Source: Thermomonas carbonis
Lineage (GTDB): Bacteria; Pseudomonadota; Gammaproteobacteria; Xanthomonadales; Xanthomonadaceae
Assembly: GCF_014396975.1 (NCBI RefSeq)
Contig: NZ_CP060719.1
Span: forward strand, 1,460,001-1,524,000
Length of the DNA stretch: 64,000 nt
Reading direction: 5' to 3'
Positions 10,491 to 19,070 of this stretch are shown here, piece by piece. A program made the translations under genes and the position numbers. The first letter of the stretch is position 1. Each line of letters starts with the position of its first letter. The notes under the pieces are model-generated. The model was not told where the DNA came from and searched no databases. It worked only from the letters and a program-made list of their open reading frames with translations.

Positions 10491-11614
10491 GCACCCTGCT
10501 GCGCCTGCTCGCCGACCTGCTGCTGCGTTTCCTGCGCACGCTCGACCTGCCGCTGCTCGCCGCCCTGCTGGCGGTCATGGGGATCGGCTTGGCCACGCTG
10601 TACAGCGCCAGCAACGAATCGATGCGCCTGGTGACTGCCCAGGGCGTGTTCTTCTGCGTTGGGTTGAGCGCATTGTGGGTGGCCTCACGGATCCCCGCGC
10701 ACATTCTCAAGCAGGCCACCCCGGCGATTTTTGCGTTGTCGATGATGCCGTTGGTGCTGGTGCTGTTCATCGGCAGTGGCAAGTACGGCAACCACTGGAT
10801 CAGCCTGGGCTTCTTCAATTTCCAGCCATCGGAACTGGCCAAGCTGACCCTGCCGATGATGCTGGCCTGGTACCTCGACCGCCAGCGCCTGCCGCCGCGT
10901 CTATCCACCTTGCCGGTGGCCTTGCTGATCATCGCCTTGCCGGTCGGCCTGATCCTGTTGCAACGCGACCTCGGCACGGCGGTGCTGGTGCTGGCCGCGG
11001 GTGTGTTCGTGCTGTTCCTGGCCGGGGTGTCGTGGTGGTGGTTCGGCACCGCCGGCGTGTTCGCCATCGGCGGTTTCGCGGTGGCGATGTTCGCGCCGAT
11101 CAGCTGGTTCTCGTTCCTGCGGCCCTACCAGCAGAACCGCATCCTCACCTTCCGCGATCCCGAGAACGACCCGATGGGCGCGGGGTGGAACATCCTGCAG
11201 AGCAAGATCGCGATCGGTGGCGGCGGGCTGACCGGCAAGGGCTGGGGGCAGGGCACGCAATCGCATTTGGACTACTTGCCGGAGCACACCACCGACTTCG
11301 CCTTCTCGGTGCTGTCGGAAGATTTCGGTTGGATCGGCGTGATCGTGGTACTGGCGTTGTACCTGTTCGCGGTCGCGCGCTGCCTGTGGATCGCGGCGGA
11401 TTCGCGCGACGGCTATTCGCGCCTGCTCGCCGGCACCATCGGCCTGTCGCTGTTCGTGTATGTGCTGGTCAACGCCGGGATGATCTCCGGCCTGCTGCCG
11501 GTAGTCGGCGTGCCGATGCCCCTGATCAGCTACGGCGGCACCTCGTCGGCGACCCTGCTGCTCGGCTTCGGCGTGGTGATGGCGTTGAAGGGGCGGCGCG
11601 TGCTGAATCGCTGA
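10487..11614 (+). CDS. mrdB: Rod shape-determining glycosyltransferase RodA
   Basis: SEDS-family peptidoglycan glycosyltransferase that polymerises lipid II and pairs with PBP2. It is 375 aa with about ten membrane helices. SEDS signatures include FQPSELAKL, the catalytic-loop region SHLDYLPEHTTDFAFSVLSEDFG and the C-terminal PLISYGGTSS. The start is ATG 10487, overlapping the mrdA stop. It is convergent with the cupin gene, only 9 bases separating the two stops. Confidence 0.96.
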   Translation: MSTLLRLLADLLLRFLRTLDLPLLAALLAVMGIGLATLYSASNESMRLVTAQGVFFCVGLSALWVASRIPAHILKQATPAIFALSMMPLVLVLFIGSGKYGNHWISLGFFNFQPSELAKLTLPMMLAWYLDRQRLPPRLSTLPVALLIIALPVGLILLQRDLGTAVLVLAAGVFVLFLAGVSWWWFGTAGVFAIGGFAVAMFAPISWFSFLRPYQQNRILTFRDPENDPMGAGWNILQSKIAIGGGGLTGKGWGQGTQSHLDYLPEHTTDFAFSVLSEDFGWIGVIVVLALYLFAVARCLWIAADSRDGYSRLLAGTIGLSLFVYVLVNAGMISGLLPVVGVPMPLISYGGTSSATLLLGFGVVMALKGRRVLNR

Positions 11615-11623
11615 GGCGAAGGG

Positions 11624-11994
11624 TCAGACCGGCCGCAGTTGCTCGGCCCGCGATCGCGTCCTCTCGTTGACCACGTCGCCGCTGTGCAGGGTGCTCTTGC
11701 GCTCGATCAGCATGACCAGGCATTCCTGCTGCGCGCTGGGGTTGTGGCGGACCCCTTCGGCACGACGAACAGCTCGCCCTCCTGCAGGAGGACCGTGTCG
11801 ACCTCCATTTCGATGCGCAGGCAGCCGCGCAGGACCAGGAACAGCTCGTCTTCGTGCTCGTGGCGATGCCAGCCGAAGGTGCCGTGGACCTTGGCGACCT
11901 TGACGTAGTTGTCGTCGACATCGGCGACCACGCGTGGCGACCAGAGCTCGGTCAGGGAGGCGGCAATCGTGAGTGGGGACACGCTGTCAGGCAT
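11624..11994 (-). CDS. Small cupin-domain protein (frameshifted in this sequence)
   Basis: Single-domain cupin, cytoplasmic, metal ligands visible as GWHRHEHEDELFLVLRG; function unknown. From ATG 11994 the frame is good to VVPKG, then turns into nonsense and stops near 11707. Adding one G to the G4 run at 11752-11755 restores a normal end (VRHNPSAQQECLVMLIERKS...) closing at 11624-11626, for a 123-residue protein of the usual length. The defect is a single homopolymer base, so a sequencing error is as likely as mutation. Its start overlaps the end of the upstream CPBP gene by 8 bases, suggesting an operon. Confidence 0.75.
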
Positions 11995-12910
11995 GACCGG
12001 GTTCCTTGTGCGCAGGCGCTGGGGACTCGATGGCGGCGGCACCGGCCGGCACCAGGCGATGGTTGCGCCTGGCCCAGGACAGCATAGCCAGCACGCTGGC
12101 CGCGACCATGGCGGTGGTGACAAGCGAATCCTCAGGTCCGAACACGCCACCGGTCAGCCAGCCAGGGCCGCAGAGATGCTCCCTGCACTCGGTGGCAAGC
12201 GGTGCCAGACTGCGCCAGCCGTCGATGCCTGAAAGCGGCACGCCGGCGAGGATGACCGTGTAGTTCCATGCCGCGTGGTTGGCGGCGACCGTCCAGAGAT
12301 TGCGCGTGTGCACGAACACCAAGGTCCAGAACGCGCCGATCAGGGTGCCGGCCACCACGGTCATGGCCAGTTGCTGCGTGCTGGCGCGATCCTCGATGTT
12401 GGCGATGTGCATCAGCGCGAACACCAGCGATTGCAGCCACAGCGCAGGCAAGCTGCCGATGGCGTTCTCGAGGATCCGGAACAGGATGCAGCGATAGACC
12501 AGTTCTTCCAGTACCGCCGCGACCACGATCAGTCCGGCGATCCCGAGCAGGCCCTCCTGCCAGCCGCGATAGGCACTCACTTCATAGGCGCTGGCCGCGA
12601 ACATCAGCAGCATCGCGATGCCGATCAGCAGGCTGCCGGCGATTGCGGCCAGCATGATCGGCAACGGCGCGATCCGCAGCTCGCGGGCGTCGCGTTTCTC
12701 GAACAGGCGCACGTAGGCCCAGTAGGCCAGCACCGCGAACACGAAGATGCCGATCCGCCGCAGCAGGCTGGTGGTCGCGGCGTCGGCATGCAGGACCGAC
12801 TGGATCACCGGCAGCAACAGCAGGCGGAACAGTTGCACGGCGCCAACGATGGCGGCGAATGACACGAGCAATTGCAGCAGGGCCTGTCGTGCGATGCGGA
12901 CGTTGGACAA
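11987..12910 (-). CDS. CPBP-family intramembrane metalloprotease
   Basis: Polytopic inner-membrane protein of the CAAX-protease/bacteriocin-processing (Abi) family. The three catalytic motifs are present: EELVYR, FALMHIAN and NHAAWN, spread over about eight hydrophobic helices. The frame is open to 12988, but a TTG at 12910 with GGAG six bases upstream gives a start closer to the first membrane helix; the longer GTG start at 12988 is possible. Bacterial members act in peptide processing or self-immunity; no peptide substrate gene is visible nearby, so its role is unknown. Confidence 0.8.
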   Translation of the reverse strand: MSNVRIARQALLQLLVSFAAIVGAVQLFRLLLLPVIQSVLHADAATTSLLRRIGIFVFAVLAYWAYVRLFEKRDARELRIAPLPIMLAAIAGSLLIGIAMLLMFAASAYEVSAYRGWQEGLLGIAGLIVVAAVLEELVYRCILFRILENAIGSLPALWLQSLVFALMHIANIEDRASTQQLAMTVVAGTLIGAFWTLVFVHTRNLWTVAANHAAWNYTVILAGVPLSGIDGWRSLAPLATECREHLCGPGWLTGGVFGPEDSLVTTAMVAASVLAMLSWARRNHRLVPAGAAAIESPAPAHKEPGHA

Positions 12911-13218
12911 GGGGTACTCCGGGACGTGCCGAGGGCGGGAAGCGGTCGCGTGGATGGCGACGCCGGTGGTGAGACTAGGTCGAACCAATCCGCGCGTTCG
13001 CGGTCTCCGATGAAGTGGCGGTTTTGCCGGATCAGGGCGAACGGACAGCCGACCAGTCCGATCCCGCGGCGGCCTTCCGCCGGCGCGGCGGCCAGGATCG
13101 GGCGGTCGTGGTGTCGTCGCGGGCCTTCGGGTGGCCCGACGCAGCGTGCCTGGAGCGAGCCGCGCAAGCTGAATCGGCCGTTCCGGGGCGCTTCCGGGCC
13201 CGTGCTACCCTCGCGCCG

Positions 13219-14318
13219 ATGATCCGACGCGCACTTGTCCCCAGCCTCGCCGCGCTCGCGCTTGCCGCGTGCGCCGTCCCCCGCCCAAGCCGATGCCCTC
13301 GCCGCCGGCGACCCCAGCGCCGGTGGTCGAAGCCCCGCCGCCCGCACCGCATCTGCGCGACATCGGCCCGGCCCGCGCCGAGTTCGTGCGCAGTACCGCG
13401 CAACGCTTCAACATCCCTGCCGCCGAGATCGAGGCGGTACTGGCCAACGCGCAGATCCGCGAGTCGATCATCAAGGCGATGTCCCGGCCGGCGGAAGCCA
13501 AGCCGTGGCGCGATTACCGCCCGATCTTCATCCAGCCGAAGCGGATCAACGACGGCCGCGCCTTCCTGTCCACCCATGCCGCCGCGCTGCAGCGCGCAGA
13601 AGATGCGCACGGCGTGCCGAAGGAAATCATCGTCGCCATCCTGGGCGTGGAGACCAGTTACGGCGGCAACAAGGGCAGCTTCGCGGTGGTCGATGCGCTC
13701 TACACGCTGGCGTTCGCCTATCCGCGCACCGGCGATCCCGCCAAGCACGCGCGCGAGAACCAGCGCGAGGCATTCTTCCGCGACGAGCTGGCGCAACTGT
13801 TCGCGCTGGCGCGGGAGCAGCAACTCGACATCGCCACGCTCAAGGGCAGTTATGCCGGCGCGATGGGCTGGGGCCAGTTCATGCCGTCCAGCTATCGCGA
13901 TTACGCGGTGGATGGCGATGGCGATGGGCGCGTCGACCTGTTCAACAACCTCGACGACGTGTTCGCCTCGGTCGCCAATTACTTCGCCAAGAAGGGCAAG
14001 TGGGAGCGTGGCGGTCCGGTGATGCAGCGAGCGGTGCGCGATGCATCCGCCACGGATTTCATCAATCCCGGCAATGCGGTGACCCTGGATCAGTCGCTGG
14101 CTAGCCTGGCTGCCGCCGGCTATCGCCCGGTCGCGGCTCCGCTGGTCACCGGCAAACCGGTCACGTTGATCACGCTCGAAGGCGTGGCCGGCCCGGAATA
14201 CTGGATCGTCTACAACAACTTCAAGGCGATCACCACGTACAACATCTCGCGCCTGTACGCGACCGCGGTGTACCAGCTGTCGCAGTCGATCGCCGGCCGC
14301 GAGCCGGGGACGCCGTGA
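13219..14318 (+). CDS. mltB: Lytic murein transglycosylase B (frameshifted near N-terminus)
   Basis: Lipoprotein that cleaves glycan strands, forming 1,6-anhydro-muramic ends. The catalytic domain (SLT family 3) is intact, with the catalytic glutamate in ILGVETSYGG, then AMGWGQFMPSSYR and DGDGDGRVDLFNN. A signal peptide with lipobox LALAAC starts at ATG 13219 but is in another frame from the rest, which is open only from GTG 13269. One C missing from the C5 run at 13278-13282 explains the break; with it restored the signal runs straight into PPPKPMPSPP. The stop overlaps the rlpA start by 4 bases. Probably a functional gene with a base-calling error. Confidence 0.85.
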
Positions 14319-15610
14319 ACCGGCGCGTGCTTCTGCTGGCCGCCTTGCCGTTCGCGCTGGCGGCCTGCGCGACGACCGGCACCGCATCGAAGAGCAAGCC
14401 CCCGTCGCCAGGGCTCAAGGTGGTTGTGAAGCCCGCGGGCACCGTGAACGCCACGCCGCCCCTGCAGCGACCAAAGGCGTCGCCGTATGCCGCGGCACAG
14501 GAAGACCCGAGCAAGCGCGGCGATTACGTCGCCGGCGGCCTGTTCCGCCCCGGCGAGGCGGACACCGTTCCCGACTACGTGCCGGATGTCGATGCGATTC
14601 CCGAGCCAGAGGTGCGCGACGAGCCGCGGTCGCGCGCCGGCAACCGGAAGACCTACAGCGTGCTCGGCAAGCGCTACGAAGTGCTGGACAGCGCACACGG
14701 TTACGCCGAGGACGGGTTGGCCTCGTACTACGGCAAGAAGTTCCATGGCCGGCGCACCTCCAACCAGGAGGTGTACGACATGTACGCCTTCACCGCCGCC
14801 CACAAGACCCTGCCGCTGCCCAGTTTTGCCCGTGTCACCAACCTCGACAACGGCCGTTCGATCGTGGTCCGGGTCAACGACCGCGGCCCGTTCCATGCCG
14901 GCCGTGTGATCGACCTGAGCTATGCCGCTGCGGTCAAGCTGGGCTATCGCGACCAGGGCACCGCGCGGGTGCGCGTCGAGGCACTGACCCAGGCCGATGG
15001 CGGTGGCGTGCTGGCATCGACCACCAAGCCGGCCGCTGATACTGCGATGGACCGGCTGGTCGAGCAGTTGCCCGAGGCGCTGGCGAGCGCCGGTGCGGTC
15101 GATCCGTCGGTGCCGACCAAGCCCGCGCCCGACATCGGCTACCGCTTCGACATGCAGCAGAACGGCAAGGTCATGTCGGCCGACGAATTCGATGCCTGGA
15201 TGCAGTCGCGCCGCGTCCGCGTGGCCACCGGCAAGCCGGGAAAGCCTGATCCCGTGCCGGTCTCCGCCGATGCCAAGGCGTCGGCACCCACGCCTGCTGC
15301 GGTCGCGCCGCCACCGCCGTCGCCGGTCAACGCGGCCGCGCTGGTTGCCGCCACTACGGCCACCCCGACGGCCACGGCCGACGACGTGACCCTGCAAGTC
15401 GCCAGCTTCGCCAACCAGCAGAACGCGCAGCAGGCGCTGGCGATGCTGCACGGGGCCGCGATCGCCCGCGCCCGCCTGTTCGATGCCGACGTCAACGGCA
15501 AGAAAATCTGGCGCCTGCGGATCGGCCCGGTCGCGGCCGCGCACGCACCGGAACTCGCGGCGCGGATCGTGGGTCTGGGCTTCGGTCAGCCGCAGCGGGT
15601 TAGGGATTGA
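14315..15610 (+). CDS. rlpA: RlpA-like septal lytic transglycosylase lipoprotein
   Basis: Outer-membrane lipoprotein that trims peptide-free glycan at the septum. The start GTG 14315 overlaps the mltB stop. The signal has lipobox ALAAC; the double-psi beta-barrel domain (about residues 125-215) contains GLASYYGKKFHGRRTSNQE and VRVNDRGPFHAGRVIDLS, including the acidic and histidine residues of the active site. A proline/alanine linker leads to a C-terminal SPOR domain (about 350-430) that binds denuded glycans. Its 431 aa length is normal for this family. Confidence 0.92.
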   Translation: MNRRVLLLAALPFALAACATTGTASKSKPPSPGLKVVVKPAGTVNATPPLQRPKASPYAAAQEDPSKRGDYVAGGLFRPGEADTVPDYVPDVDAIPEPEVRDEPRSRAGNRKTYSVLGKRYEVLDSAHGYAEDGLASYYGKKFHGRRTSNQEVYDMYAFTAAHKTLPLPSFARVTNLDNGRSIVVRVNDRGPFHAGRVIDLSYAAAVKLGYRDQGTARVRVEALTQADGGGVLASTTKPAADTAMDRLVEQLPEALASAGAVDPSVPTKPAPDIGYRFDMQQNGKVMSADEFDAWMQSRRVRVATGKPGKPDPVPVSADAKASAPTPAAVAPPPPSPVNAAALVAATTATPTATADDVTLQVASFANQQNAQQALAMLHGAAIARARLFDADVNGKKIWRLRIGPVAAAHAPELAARIVGLGFGQPQRVRD

Positions 15611-15620
15611 GTTCCGAGCC

Positions 15621-15702
15621 GTCATGCCCGCGAGAGCGGGCATCCATGGACTTTGATTTCCCGTGCAGAACGTCCATGGATTCCCGCTTTCGCGGGAATG
15701 AC
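15621..15702. repeat. Inverted pair of 31-base repeats with internal palindrome
   Basis: 15621-15651 and 15672-15702 are near-perfect inverses of each other. Each unit contains its own palindrome (GCCCGCGAGAGCGGGC and TTCCCGCTTTCGCGGGAA) and the arm GTCCATGGA, so the whole can fold as one long hairpin. It lies between rlpA and dacC. Similar ATTCCCGC-GCGGGAAT repeats are dispersed in many beta- and gammaproteobacteria. Confidence 0.8.
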
Positions 15703-15754
15703 GAATAAAATCGTGTATTCGCCGCGCCTGCGCGGCCACCAGGAGTTTGCTTTG

Positions 15755-16972
15755 ATGCGTTCGCGTTCGTTGTTGTTCGTCGCCCTCGCCACCGCCGGCA
15801 TCGCCTTTGGCTCCGGCCTGTCCATCGCCCAGGTGCCCACGCCCGCACCGGTCGCCAAGCCGGCTGCGCTCAGCGACAACCTGCCGATCCCGGACGCGCC
15901 CGCGCCCGCGGTCAGCAAGGCCTGGATCATCATGGACCACGCCACCGGCCAGGTACTCGCCGGCGACAACATCGACACACCGGTGGATCCGGCCAGCATC
16001 ACCAAGGTGATGACCAGCTACGTGATCGCCGCCGAAATGGCCGCCGGCAAGGTCAAGCCGACCGACCCGGTGATGATGAGCGAGCATGCCTGGCGCAGCG
16101 GCGGCGCCGGCACCGACGGCAGTTACAGCGGCTTCGAGGTCAACAAGACCGCGCCGCTGCTCGACATGGAAAAAGGCATGGTGGTGCAGTCCGGCAACGA
16201 TGCCGCGATCGCGCTCGCCGAACATGTCGCCGGCAGTGAACAGGCCTTCGCGCAGCTGATGAATGCCTACGCGAAGAAGATCGGGATGACCAAGTCGCAT
16301 TTCGTCAATCCGCACGGTCTCACCGCCGAGGGTCACGTCACCACCGCCCGCGACCTGGCCATCCTCGGCCGCGCGCTGATCCGCGACTTCCCCGAGGCGT
16401 ACGCCTACAACAAGATCAAGGAGTTGACGGTCGGCCCGATCACCCAGCCGAACCGCAACCTGTTGCTGTGGCGCGACCCCTCGGTGGACGGCATCAAGAC
16501 CGGGCATACCTCGGCGGCGGGCTACTGCCTGATGGCCTCGGCCAAGCGCGAGGACCAGCGCCTGATCACCGTGGTGATGGGCAACAGCAGCGAGAACCAG
16601 CGCGCGGTGGATTCGCAGGCCCTGCTCAACTGGGGCTTCCGCTTCTACGAATCGCACACGCTGTACGAAGCCAACACGTCGCTGGCCACCCCCAAGGTCT
16701 GGAAGGGCGCCGCCAACCTGGTCCAGGTCGGCGTGGCCCAGCCGCTGCTGGTGTCCACCCCGCGTGGCAAGTACCAGCAGCTGAAGGCCAGCATGGACCT
16801 GCCGAAGTCGCTGGTCGCGCCGATCGCCAAGGGCCAGAAGATCGGCATGGTCAAGGTCACCCTGGACGGCAAGGTCATCGCGCAGTCGCCGCTGGTCGCG
16901 CTCAGCGCGGTGGAGAAGGGCGGCTTCTTCAAGCGCCTGTGGCATGAGCTGCTGATGTGGTGGCAGGACTGA
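15755..16972 (+). CDS. dacC: D-alanyl-D-alanine carboxypeptidase (PBP5/6 type)
   Basis: Low-molecular-weight penicillin-binding protein that removes the terminal D-alanine of the stem peptide. It is secreted (signal ending near SIAQ) and held to the inner membrane by a C-terminal amphipathic helix (FFKRLWHELLMWWQ). Active-site motifs are S81-I-T-K84, S146-G-N148 and K248-T-G, followed by the PBP5 C-terminal beta domain. ATG 15755 is preceded by AGGAG. The upstream in-frame extension would encode the inverted repeat and is rejected. 405 aa. Confidence 0.95.
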   Translation: MRSRSLLFVALATAGIAFGSGLSIAQVPTPAPVAKPAALSDNLPIPDAPAPAVSKAWIIMDHATGQVLAGDNIDTPVDPASITKVMTSYVIAAEMAAGKVKPTDPVMMSEHAWRSGGAGTDGSYSGFEVNKTAPLLDMEKGMVVQSGNDAAIALAEHVAGSEQAFAQLMNAYAKKIGMTKSHFVNPHGLTAEGHVTTARDLAILGRALIRDFPEAYAYNKIKELTVGPITQPNRNLLLWRDPSVDGIKTGHTSAAGYCLMASAKREDQRLITVVMGNSSENQRAVDSQALLNWGFRFYESHTLYEANTSLATPKVWKGAANLVQVGVAQPLLVSTPRGKYQQLKASMDLPKSLVAPIAKGQKIGMVKVTLDGKVIAQSPLVALSAVEKGGFFKRLWHELLMWWQD

Positions 16973-17006
16973 CTGAGCCTGGCGGGCCTGCTGCGCTCGG
17001 CGGCAG

Positions 17007-17035
17007 TTGGGGAACCGCAATCGGATCCCCATAAT
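17007..17035 (+). promoter_or_regulatory. Candidate promoter giving a near-leaderless ybeD transcript
   Basis: TTGGGG (17007-17012) and CATAAT (17030-17035) are separated by 17 bases. The ATG of the DUF493 gene is at 17042, six bases past the -10, so transcription would start at or next to the start codon. No Shine-Dalgarno sequence is visible, consistent with leaderless translation. Confidence 0.5.
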
Positions 17036-17041
17036 CGGGCC

Positions 17042-17320
17042 ATGGACATCAACTCCGACAACCCCGAACACGGCTTCCAGTTCCCCGGCACCTTCGAGCT
17101 CTCCGCGATGGGCACTGCCGACAAGGATCTTGAAACCGCGCTACCCACCGCCCTGCTGGATGCCGGCATCGAAGTCGTGCACGAATCGGTGAACTGGAAA
17201 CATTCCAGCAGCGGCCGCTTCGTCTCGGTTCGCATCGCCTTCCGCGCGAACTCGCGCGAGGAGTACGACCGCGCCCACGAAGCGTTGCGCGCGCATCCTG
17301 AAGTGAAGTGGACGCTGTAG
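17042..17320 (+). CDS. ybeD: DUF493/YbeD-family protein
   Basis: Small cytoplasmic ACT-like protein (92 aa) that in many gammaproteobacteria sits between dacA/dacC and lipB; molecular function not established. It contains the family core [28 protein letters not shown] and [21 protein letters not shown] at the normal length. The end overlaps the start of lipB, so the two are translated together. Confidence 0.92.
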   Translation: MDINSDNPEHGFQFPGTFELSAMGTADKDLETALPTALLDAGIEVVHESVNWKHSSSGRFVSVRIAFRANSREEYDRAHEALRAHPEVKWTL

Positions 17321-17985
17321 CCAGCGACCGGCGGTACGCGTTGCTGCGCGACCTCGGCCGCCAGCCCTACGAGCCGGTGTGGCGTGCGATGCAGGCCTTC
17401 ACCGACACGCGCAACGAGGGCACGCCGGACGAGCTCTGGCTGGTCGAGCACGACCCGGTGTTCACCCTCGGCCAGGCCGGCAAGCCCGAACACGTGCTGA
17501 TGCCGGGCGAGATCCCGGTGATCCACGTTGATCGCGGCGGCCAGGTGACCTACCACGGGCCCGGGCAGATCGTGGTGTATCCGCTGCTGGACCTGAAGCG
17601 GCTGAAGATCGGCGTGCGCGACTACGTTTGCAGGATCGAGCAGGCACTCATCGACACCCTCGCCGAATGGAACATCGATGCCATGCGCCGCGAGGGGGCG
17701 CCCGGCGTCTATGTCGGCGCTGCCAAGATCGCTGCGCTCGGCATCCGCGTGCGCCGCGGCTGCACCTTCCACGGACTGGCATTCAACATCGCCCCGGAAA
17801 GCACCGCGCCGTTCCTGCGGATCAATCCCTGCGGCTACCAGGGACTGCAGGTGATCGCGCTGCAGGACCTCGGCGGGCCGTCCTCGCTGGAGGCGGTCAA
17901 GCCGGTGTTGCTGGAGGCGCTGGCCCACCAGTTCGGGTTGGCATTGCGCCATGCCGATGGATTGCCCGCGCAACTCGCCGCCTGA
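17308..17985 (+). CDS. lipB: Octanoyl-[acyl-carrier-protein] transferase LipB
   Basis: Moves octanoate from acyl carrier protein to lipoyl domains of 2-oxoacid dehydrogenases and GcvH, the first step of de novo lipoate assembly. The signature [18 protein letters not shown], the catalytic lysine in AKIAALG and the catalytic cysteine in INPCGYQG are all visible. The start GTG 17308 overlaps the end of ybeD by 13 bases; 225 aa is normal. lipA follows after 42 bases. Confidence 0.95.
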   Translation: MDAVASDRRYALLRDLGRQPYEPVWRAMQAFTDTRNEGTPDELWLVEHDPVFTLGQAGKPEHVLMPGEIPVIHVDRGGQVTYHGPGQIVVYPLLDLKRLKIGVRDYVCRIEQALIDTLAEWNIDAMRREGAPGVYVGAAKIAALGIRVRRGCTFHGLAFNIAPESTAPFLRINPCGYQGLQVIALQDLGGPSSLEAVKPVLLEALAHQFGLALRHADGLPAQLAA

Positions 17986-18007
17986 TCCGCGGTTCTGCGC
18001 GATAATC

Positions 18008-18031
18008 ATGCCCATGAGTATCCGGCCATGA
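18008..18031 (+). other. Seven-codon leader ORF overlapping the lipA start
   Basis: ATG 18008 opens a reading frame of seven codons that stops at TGA 18029-18031, overlapping the lipA ATG (18028) in an ATGA junction; a second ATG lies at 18014. A -10-like GATAAT is at 18001-18006. It may couple translation or be chance, since lipA has no obvious Shine-Dalgarno of its own. Confidence 0.3.
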
Positions 18032-19020
18032 GCAGCACGCCCCGCACCATTCCGCTGGCCGTCGTTGCCGATGGTTCCGCTTCGCTGGAGCCGGGCGCGC
18101 GCCAGGTCGCCGACCAGAAGATCGGCCGTTCGCCGGTGTCTTTCGCCGAGGCTCCAGTGCTGCGCAAGCCCAGCTGGATCCGCGTGCGCATCCCTTCCGG
18201 CAATGCGGTGCAGGCGCTCAAGTCGAAGTTGCGCGAGAACCGCCTGGTCACCGTCTGCGAAGACGCCAGCTGCCCGAATATCCACGAGTGCTTCAGCCAC
18301 GGCACCGCGACCTTCATGATCCTTGGCGACGTGTGCACGCGTCGCTGCAGCTTTTGCGACGTCGCCCACGGCCGGCCCAAGCCAGCCGACGCCGGCGAGC
18401 CGCTGCGGCTGGCCAACACCGTCGCCGACATGGGCCTGAAGTACGTCGTCATCACCAGCGTCGACCGCGACGACCTCCGCGACGGCGGTGCCCAGCATTT
18501 CGTCGATTGCATCCGCGAGACCCGCGCTGCAGCGCCTGGCATCCGCATCGAAATCCTCACTCCGGATTTCCGCGGCAAGGGCCGCATGGAACGCGCGCTC
18601 GAGATCCTGGCGCAGTCGCCGCCGGACGTGTTCAACCACAACATCGAGACCGTGCCGGATCTGTACCGCAACGTGCGTCCCGGTGCGGACTACCAGTGGT
18701 CGCTGACCCTGTTGCAGCAGTTCAAGGCGCAGCATCCGGACGTGCCGACCAAGTCCGGCATCATGCTCGGTCTGGGCGAGACCATGGAGCAGGTGCAGGC
18801 CACCCTGCGCGACTTGCGCGCGCACGATGTCGAAATGGTCACCATCGGCCAATACCTGCAGCCAAGTGCGCACCACCACCCGGTGCTGCGTTACTGGACG
18901 CCGGACGAATTCAAGGCGCTGGAGGACTACGGCATGGCACTGGGTTTTTCCCACGTTGCCTCCGGACCGATGGTGCGTTCCAGCTACCACGCCGATCGCC
19001 AGGCTGCCGGGCTCGCCTGA
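18028..19020 (+). CDS. lipA: Lipoyl synthase LipA
   Basis: Radical-SAM enzyme that inserts two sulfurs into protein-bound octanoate using a sacrificial auxiliary Fe-S cluster. Auxiliary cluster cysteines are C77, C82 and C88 ([12 protein letters not shown]); the radical-SAM triad is C103, C107 and C110 (CTRRCSFC). The C-terminal RSSYHAD supplies the serine ligand. It is 330 aa and cytoplasmic. It follows lipB closely; a perfect hairpin just after the stop ends the cluster. Confidence 0.97.
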   Translation: MSSTPRTIPLAVVADGSASLEPGARQVADQKIGRSPVSFAEAPVLRKPSWIRVRIPSGNAVQALKSKLRENRLVTVCEDASCPNIHECFSHGTATFMILGDVCTRRCSFCDVAHGRPKPADAGEPLRLANTVADMGLKYVVITSVDRDDLRDGGAQHFVDCIRETRAAAPGIRIEILTPDFRGKGRMERALEILAQSPPDVFNHNIETVPDLYRNVRPGADYQWSLTLLQQFKAQHPDVPTKSGIMLGLGETMEQVQATLRDLRAHDVEMVTIGQYLQPSAHHHPVLRYWTPDEFKALEDYGMALGFSHVASGPMVRSSYHADRQAAGLA

Positions 19021-19027
19021 AACGAAA

Positions 19028-19049
19028 ACGGCGCGGTTGCCCGCGCCGT
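19028..19049. terminator. Bidirectional terminator between lipA and the autotransporter gene
   Basis: ACGGCGCGG (19028-19036) pairs with CCGCGCCGT (19041-19049) around TTGC. The stem is extended by A-rich sequence on the left and TTTCGT on the right, so each strand reads as a GC stem followed by a short T run. It serves the convergent genes lipA and the adhesin. Confidence 0.75.
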
Positions 19050-19070
19050 TTCGTATTGCGGTGTCGCGAA

